From a bacterium HR41 (GTDB lineage Bacteria > Actinomycetota > Thermoleophilia > Solirubrobacterales > Thermoleophilaceae): a DNA stretch of 6,091 bases. A program made the position numbers and the translations under genes. The notes beneath the pieces were generated by a model that saw nothing but the letters and a program-made list of their open reading frames with translations, had not been told where the DNA came from and made no database searches. The DNA lies in NCBI GenBank assembly GCA_002898855.1, contig BEIR01000088.1, forward strand, positions 1 through 6,091. The letters are read 5' to 3'. Numbering within the stretch: position 1 is the first letter of the stretch; each line of letters starts with the position of its first letter. Positions 1-6,091 of the stretch are shown in pieces.

Positions 1-2136
<2,136 letters not shown>

Positions 2137-2183
2137 GGCGCAAGGATCGCAGCGACGGCAGCTCGGTATCGTTCTCGACCGCG
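2137..2183. promoter_or_regulatory. Short divergent intergenic region between menE and menB
   Basis: These 47 bases separate the chosen starts of the leftward menE-ilvC and rightward menBACD groups, so they are the most likely site for at least one promoter. The only promoter-like element I can point to is TATCGT at 2167-2172, which fits a TANNNT -10 pattern for menB. It lies so close to the ATG that the transcript would be nearly leaderless. No matching -35 element was seen. Neither gene has a convincing Shine-Dalgarno sequence here, which agrees with leaderless or weakly led messages but does not prove it. I see no clear operator palindrome. The promoters could equally lie inside the opposing coding sequences. 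Confidence 0.35.
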
Positions 2184-3086
2184 ATGGCAACCGTCGACCG
2201 CGAAGCACGTGCTGCGTGGGCAGCCGAGCAGGCTAAGCGCTCGATCCTCCCCGGCGCCGACTGGAAACCGGGCGCCAGCTACGAGGACATCCGCTACGAG
2301 CTCGCCGACGGGATCGCCAAGATCACGATCGACCGGCCCGAAGTGCGCAACGCGTTCCGGCCGAAGACGGTCGTCGAGATCGCCGACGCTTTCGAGCGGG
2401 CGCGCGAGGACCCCGACGTCGGCGTCGTGATCCTCACCGGAGAGGGCCCGTTGGCGTTCTGCTCCGGCGGCGACCAGCGCGTGCGTGCCGATTCGGGGTA
2501 CGTCGGCCAGGAGGACGAGGCCGGCCGCCGCGGAGTCGGCCGTTTCCACGTCACCGACCTGCATTTGCAGATGCGGCGGCTGCCGAAACCGATCGTCGCG
2601 ATGGTCGCCGGCTACGCGGTCGGCGGCGGCCATGTTCTGCACCTTCTGTGCGATCTGACGATCGCGGCCGACAACGCTCGCTTCGGGCAGAGCGGCCCGC
2701 GCGTCGGCAGTTTCGACGGTGGCTACGGAGCTGGTCTCTTGGCGCGCACGATCGGCCTCAAGCGCGCCAAGGAGATCTGGTTTTTGTGCCGCCAGTACGA
2801 CGCCGAACAGGCACTGCGCATGGGGCTCGTCAACGCTGTCGTTCCTCTCGAGCAGCTGGAGATCGAGACCGTGCGCTGGTGCCGGGAGATGCTCGAGCTC
2901 TCGCCGTTCGCGCTGCGCCTTTTGAAGGCGAGTTTCAACGCCGCCGACGACGGCCTCGCCGGTATCCAGCAGCTCGCGCACGACGCCAACCTGCTCTTCT
3001 ATATGAGCGAAGAAGCGCAGGAAGGGCGGGACGCCTACCTGGAAGGGCGCCGCCCCGACTTCGGCCGCTTCCCGCGCCGCCCGTGA
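2184..3086 (+). CDS. menB: 1,4-Dihydroxy-2-naphthoyl-CoA synthase (MenB), bicarbonate-dependent type
   Basis: MenB is a crotonase-fold enzyme that closes the second ring of o-succinylbenzoyl-CoA by an intramolecular Claisen condensation. The 300-aa protein is close to the E. coli enzyme (285 aa) along its whole length. It has [10 protein letters not shown] (92-101), which forms part of the oxyanion pocket, [17 protein letters not shown] (134-150), [14 protein letters not shown] (156-169), VGSFDGGYG (174-182) with Ser176 and Asp178, REIWF-like [12 protein letters not shown], and C-terminal [11 protein letters not shown] with Tyr273, matching E. coli Tyr258. The residue after Gln-Ser is Gly171, in QSGP, as in type I enzymes that use bound bicarbonate as base; type II enzymes carry Asp there. 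ATG 2184 was chosen because it gives a near-family length. The frame is open upstream to ATG 2109, but the added residues look non-native and overlap menE. The stop overlaps the menA start. Confidence 0.97.
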   Translation: MATVDREARAAWAAEQAKRSILPGADWKPGASYEDIRYELADGIAKITIDRPEVRNAFRPKTVVEIADAFERAREDPDVGVVILTGEGPLAFCSGGDQRVRADSGYVGQEDEAGRRGVGRFHVTDLHLQMRRLPKPIVAMVAGYAVGGGHVLHLLCDLTIAADNARFGQSGPRVGSFDGGYGAGLLARTIGLKRAKEIWFLCRQYDAEQALRMGLVNAVVPLEQLEIETVRWCREMLELSPFALRLLKASFNAADDGLAGIQQLAHDANLLFYMSEEAQEGRDAYLEGRRPDFGRFPRRP

Positions 3087-3991
3087 CCGGCGCAGCGGCG
3101 CGCGTGCCGACGGGAACCCTGCGGCTGTGGCTGCTGGCGATCCGGCCGCGCACGCTGCCGGCGTCGATCGCTCCCGTGCTGGTGGGTACCGCCCTGGCGG
3201 TGCACGACGGCGTCTTCCAGCCGCTGCGCTTCGCCGCTGCTCTCGCCGGATCGATCTTGATCCAGATCGGCACCAACCTCGCCAACGACTACTCCGATGC
3301 GCGCCGCGGCGCCGATCGCGAGGACCGGCTCGGTCCGGTGCGCGTCACGGCGGGCGGGTTGATGCCACCGCGGCGCGTGCTCGCCGGCGCATGGGTCGCT
3401 TTCGCAGCCGCGGTCGGCTGCGGCCTCTATCTCACCGCCGTCGCCGGTATCTGGGTGCTCGTGATCGGTGTCGCTTCGATCCTCGCCGGTGTCCTCTACA
3501 CCGGCGGCCCGCGTCCCTACGGCTACGCGGGGCTCGGCGAGCTGTTCGTCTTTGTCTTCTTCGGACTCGTCGCGGTCGGTGGCTCGTACTACGTGCAGAC
3601 CGAGCGACTCTCGACGGCGAGCCTGCTCTTGGCCGTGCCGGTCGGTCTACTCGCTGCCGCGATCCTCGTCGTCAACAACGTCCGCGACCTCGAGAGCGAC
3701 CGTCGTGCCGGCAAGATCACGCTCGCGGTTCGCCTCGGCCGCCGCCACACCCGTCGTCTTTACATGGCCTGCGTGGCTACGGCGCTCGTGCTGCCGGGCG
3801 TGTACGTCGCAGCGGGCGAGCTGCCGCCGCCTACCCTCGCGAGCCTTCTCGCCGCACCCCTAGCGCCAGCCCCGCTGCGTGCCGTTGCGAGCGCGACCGA
3901 CGGGCCGACGCTCAACCAGGCGCTTGCAGCCACAGGGCGGCTGCTCGCCGTGCACTCGGCGCTGCTCGCGGTCGGTCTGCTGGTGGCGTGA
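3083..3991 (+). CDS. menA: 1,4-Dihydroxy-2-naphthoate polyprenyltransferase (MenA), UbiA superfamily membrane protein
   Basis: MenA attaches the polyprenyl chain to 1,4-dihydroxy-2-naphthoate with loss of CO2, giving demethylmenaquinone in the cytoplasmic membrane. The 302-aa protein has the N-terminal signature [20 protein letters not shown] (19-38). The first Asp-rich motif is NLANDYSD (65-72), followed by the MenA-type block [18 protein letters not shown] (76-93). The second Asp-rich motif is NNVRDLESD (198-206), followed by [11 protein letters not shown] (209-219). These motifs bind Mg2+-prenyl diphosphate. About eight hydrophobic segments can be picked out, near 25-40, 48-64, 99-121, 123-140, 152-171, 180-198, 226-245 and 287-302. 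GTG 3083 is chosen because its GTGA overlap with the menB stop implies translational coupling; GTG 3104 is an alternative. The same frame is open far upstream within menB, but that part is a shadow. Most MenA proteins have Arg where Ile212 stands. Confidence 0.95.
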   Translation: MTGAAARVPTGTLRLWLLAIRPRTLPASIAPVLVGTALAVHDGVFQPLRFAAALAGSILIQIGTNLANDYSDARRGADREDRLGPVRVTAGGLMPPRRVLAGAWVAFAAAVGCGLYLTAVAGIWVLVIGVASILAGVLYTGGPRPYGYAGLGELFVFVFFGLVAVGGSYYVQTERLSTASLLLAVPVGLLAAAILVVNNVRDLESDRRAGKITLAVRLGRRHTRRLYMACVATALVLPGVYVAAGELPPPTLASLLAAPLAPAPLRAVASATDGPTLNQALAATGRLLAVHSALLAVGLLVA

Positions 3992-4004
3992 GCGACGATC
4001 GGCG

Positions 4005-5063
4005 ATGAGCTCGGTCGAGCGTCGGGTCTGGCGACTGGCGGTGCCACTGCGCGAACCGTTCATCACCGCCACCGGGGTCGTGACGCAACGCGAGCTGTTC
4101 CTCCTTACCCTCGAAGAGGACGGCGCGTGCGGGATCGGCGAAGCCGCACCGTTGCCCGAGCACGACGGCAGCGACCCGCGGCAAGCGCTCGAAGCGCTCA
4201 CGACGCGGCGGGGACGCCGCCCACCGGCGGCGCGCGCCTGCGAGGAGATCGCCCGCCTCGACCTCGAGGCGCGCCGCGAGGGGCGCACGCTGTGTCGCCT
4301 CGGAAGCGACGCCGTGCCGGTCAACGTCACGCTCGCCGCTGGACCACCAGCAGAGGTCGCCGAGCACGCACGCCGGGCGCTCGAGGTCGGGTTCTCGACG
4401 TTCAAGTTGAAGGTCGGTTTGCCCGACGACAGCGAGCGCGTCGCTGCGGTGCGACACGCTGTCGGCTCGTGGCCGGCTCTGCGCGTCGATGCCAACGGCC
4501 GCTGGAGCGTCGAGCAGGCAGTGGCTGCGATCCGTGCGCTCGAGCGTTTCGATCTGGAGCTTGTCGAGCAACCGTGTGCGACGCTCGAGGAGCTGCGCGA
4601 GGTGCGCTCGCGCGTTTCCGTGGCGATCGCCGCCGACGAGTCGATCCGCGACGCTGCCGATGTCGAGCGGGCAGCTGCGCTCGAAGCCTGCGACGCCGTT
4701 TGCATCAAGCTGCAGCGCGCGGGTGGTATCGGGCCGGCGCGAGCGGCGATCGAGCGCGCCCGCGAGCGCGGCCTCGAGCCGTACCTTGCGAGCATGCTCG
4801 AAGGACCGTGGGGGATCGCCGCGGCGCTGCAGCTCGCGTCCGAGCAGCAGCTGCGTCTCGCTTGCGGGCTGGCGACACTAGGCCTCTTGGACGGCCCGGT
4901 GACGGAACTGCTCGGCGCGCCGGAAGGCGGCGTACTCGCAGTGCCCGACGGGCCGGGGCTGGGCGTCCCCTGTGACGCTGGCACCCTCGCGCGCCTCGGC
5001 GCCGAAGTGCTCGCGGTCACGAAGCTGGGGCGCCGGGGTCAGCGGAGCGGGAGGTCACTATGA
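4005..5063 (+). CDS. menC: o-Succinylbenzoate synthase (MenC), enolase superfamily
   Basis: MenC dehydrates SHCHC to o-succinylbenzoate with one Mg2+. The 352-aa protein has the enolase-superfamily plan: an N-terminal capping domain with EPFITATG (17-24) and GIGEAAPLPEHDG (43-55), then a barrel. Expected catalytic residues are all present: Lys134 and Lys136 in FKLKVG, metal ligands Asp162 in DANGRW, Glu188 in LVEQP and Asp211 in AADES, and Lys235 in CIKLQRAGG. SMLEGPWG follows near the C-terminal end of the barrel. The superfamily also contains dipeptide epimerases, N-succinylamino acid racemases and muconate cycloisomerases with the same Lys/Asp/Glu set, so sequence motifs alone do not fix the substrate; the surrounding men operon does. 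ATG 4005 starts 13 bases after the menA stop, where family homology begins, although the frame is open upstream to 3879. Its 3' end overlaps menD by ATGA. Confidence 0.92.
   Translation: MSSVERRVWRLAVPLREPFITATGVVTQRELFLLTLEEDGACGIGEAAPLPEHDGSDPRQALEALTTRRGRRPPAARACEEIARLDLEARREGRTLCRLGSDAVPVNVTLAAGPPAEVAEHARRALEVGFSTFKLKVGLPDDSERVAAVRHAVGSWPALRVDANGRWSVEQAVAAIRALERFDLELVEQPCATLEELREVRSRVSVAIAADESIRDAADVERAAALEACDAVCIKLQRAGGIGPARAAIERARERGLEPYLASMLEGPWGIAAALQLASEQQLRLACGLATLGLLDGPVTELLGAPEGGVLAVPDGPGLGVPCDAGTLARLGAEVLAVTKLGRRGQRSGRSL
5049..5055 (+). promoter_or_regulatory. Shine-Dalgarno sequence of menD
   Basis: GGGAGGT lies inside the end of menC, four bases before the menD ATG at 5060. 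It is the only strong anti-16S match seen before any start in this window and supports ATG 5060 as the menD start. With the ATGA overlap it suggests that menD can be initiated both by coupling from menC and on its own. Confidence 0.8.
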
Positions 5064-6091
5064 GCCACGGACCGGCGCCGTGGCCGCCTGCTGGCTGGGC
5101 TACCGACACCGTCTACGGCGGCATCGTCGCGTTCGTCGACGAGCTCGCGCGCAGCGGAGTGGCGCTCGCGGTGGTCGCGCCCGGATCGCGCAACGCCCCG
5201 CTCGCACTCGCCCTCGCCGCCCATCCCGATGTGCGATCGGTGTCGGTGCTCGACGAACGCGCGGCCGGGTTTTTCGCCGTCGGTGCAGCGCGCGCGTGTG
5301 CTCAACCCGCCGTCGTCGCGGTCACGTCGGGAACAGCAGTGGCGAACCTTCACCCGGCGATTGCCGAGGCCGACCAAGGCAACGTTCCACTGCTGGCGCT
5401 CACCGCCGATCGGCCGCCCGAGCTGCGCGACACCGGCGCCGGCCAGGCGATCGACCAGCTCGGGATCTTCGGGCGGGCGGTGCGTTGGTTCGTCGACGCC
5501 GGCAACCACGCAGCGGCGACCGAGGCGCTCGTCTACCACCGCTCGCTGGCGACCCGCGCCCATGCGCGCACACTGGCCCCCCGCCCCGGGCCGGTGCACG
5601 TCAACTTTCCGCTGCGCGAACCGCTCGCTCCGCTGCCACCCGGCGGCGGGAGCGACGACCCCGCCCGCGGCGGTGCGGTGGCGGTCGACGAGACTGCGCT
5701 CGCCGGTCGCGGTGGTGGAGCTCCGTGGCATCGAGTCGTCACGGGGTTGCCGCTGCCCGACGACGCGGAGCTCGACGCGCTCGCCGCGGAACTCGCGCGC
5801 ATCGAGCGGGGGCTGATCGTGGTCGGCCACCTCGGCGCGTGCACGGTTTCGGCATCGCGCGAGCGCTCGGACGCGAGCGCGTCCGGGGCGCTCGGCTGCG
5901 CCCGAATCTTGCGCCTTGCCGCACGGCTCGGCTGGCCGCTCCTGGCCGAGCCGACGTCGGGCGCAAGGATCGGCCTGGAGGCCGATCCGTCCGTGGTCTG
6001 CCACTACGACCTGTTCCTCGGCGACCCGGAAATCGTCGCGGCGCTCGAGCCCGAGCTGGTGCTTCGCTTCGGCGAGACGCCGACCTCGAAG
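5060..6091 (+). CDS. menD: SEPHCHC synthase (MenD), ThDP-dependent; first 344 residues, cut by the right edge
   Basis: MenD is the first committed enzyme of the classical menaquinone pathway. It decarboxylates 2-oxoglutarate on ThDP and adds the succinyl semialdehyde unit to isochorismate. I translated from ATG 5060 and the frame is open to the last base, with no stop. The N-terminal ThDP-binding (PYR) domain is clear: APGSRNAPLALAL (40-52), LDERAAGFFAVG (64-75), TSGTAVANLHPA (89-100) and LTADRPPELRDTGAGQAIDQ (114-133). Ser43, Arg44, Glu66, Arg118 and Gln129 keep a constant offset of 11 from E. coli Ser32, Arg33, Glu55, Arg107 and Gln118; Glu66 is the ThDP-activating glutamate. PGPVHVNFPLREPLAP marks the end of that domain, and a Gly/Ala-rich linker leads into the middle domain. 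The usual length is about 550-600 aa, so the C-terminal pyrophosphate-binding domain is beyond the window. It overlaps menC by ATGA. Confidence 0.95.
   Translation, partial: MSHGPAPWPPAGWATDTVYGGIVAFVDELARSGVALAVVAPGSRNAPLALALAAHPDVRSVSVLDERAAGFFAVGAARACAQPAVVAVTSGTAVANLHPAIAEADQGNVPLLALTADRPPELRDTGAGQAIDQLGIFGRAVRWFVDAGNHAAATEALVYHRSLATRAHARTLAPRPGPVHVNFPLREPLAPLPPGGGSDDPARGGAVAVDETALAGRGGGAPWHRVVTGLPLPDDAELDALAAELARIERGLIVVGHLGACTVSASRERSDASASGALGCARILRLAARLGWPLLAEPTSGARIGLEADPSVVCHYDLFLGDPEIVAALEPELVLRFGETPTSK

Noticed and set aside
2648..3082. Upstream extension of the menA frame through menB
   Set aside because: The 145 extra residues lie within menB in another frame, are Arg-rich and lack any family match. 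MenA homology begins after GTG 3083.
2840..4800. Many copies of CTCGAG and similar short palindromes
   Set aside because: They fall in frame as Leu-Glu or in similar codon pairs (CTC GAG) within coding sequence and reflect codon preference rather than spaced operators or repeats.
3860..5020. 386-aa minus-strand open frame opposite menC
   Set aside because: The Ser/Arg/Ala-rich composition is typical of the reverse complement of GC-rich codons, and MenC on the plus strand has every catalytic residue.
5039..6004. 321-aa minus-strand open frame opposite menD
   Set aside because: It is antisense to a clear MenD N-terminus, and no domain or start signal was seen.

Overview
This window is a compact, very GC-rich stretch of bacterial chromosome, roughly 70% GC by eye. 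Third codon positions are almost all G or C, CTC is favoured for Leu and TCG for Ser, and GTG starts are likely. It is coding from end to end apart from short junctions. The base composition and gene set suggest a high-GC actinobacterium, possibly a deep lineage such as Thermoleophilia. That placement is inference only; no rRNA or other marker gene is present.

Layout: two groups of genes diverge from a point near 2137-2183. Leftward (minus strand) run menE (2136-664), for o-succinylbenzoate-CoA ligase, and then, 11 bases after its stop, the first 217 codons of ilvC (652 to the left edge), for class I ketol-acid reductoisomerase. Rightward (plus strand) run menB (2184-3086), menA (3083-3991), menC (4005-5063) and menD (5060 to the right edge, cut after 344 codons). 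The rightward genes are packed as an operon: menB/menA overlap by GTGA, menC/menD overlap by ATGA, and menA/menC are 13 bases apart.

Together the men genes cover the classical o-succinylbenzoate route to menaquinone. MenD makes SEPHCHC from isochorismate, 2-oxoglutarate and ThDP. MenC dehydrates SHCHC to o-succinylbenzoate, MenE activates this to the CoA thioester, MenB closes the ring to 1,4-dihydroxy-2-naphthoyl-CoA, and MenA prenylates the free acid in the membrane. MenF (isochorismate synthase), MenH, the DHNA-CoA thioesterase and the final methyltransferase (MenG/UbiE) are not in the window. The ilvC fragment belongs to branched-chain amino acid synthesis and has no direct biochemical link to menaquinone.

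No RNA gene, mobile element, CRISPR array or convincing repeat was seen. The genes are recognisable and appear intact apart from the two cut by the window edges. I found no sign of an undescribed system. The points worth a second look are the bicarbonate-type MenB, the divergent men cluster with menE joined to ilvC, and the uncertain start of menE.
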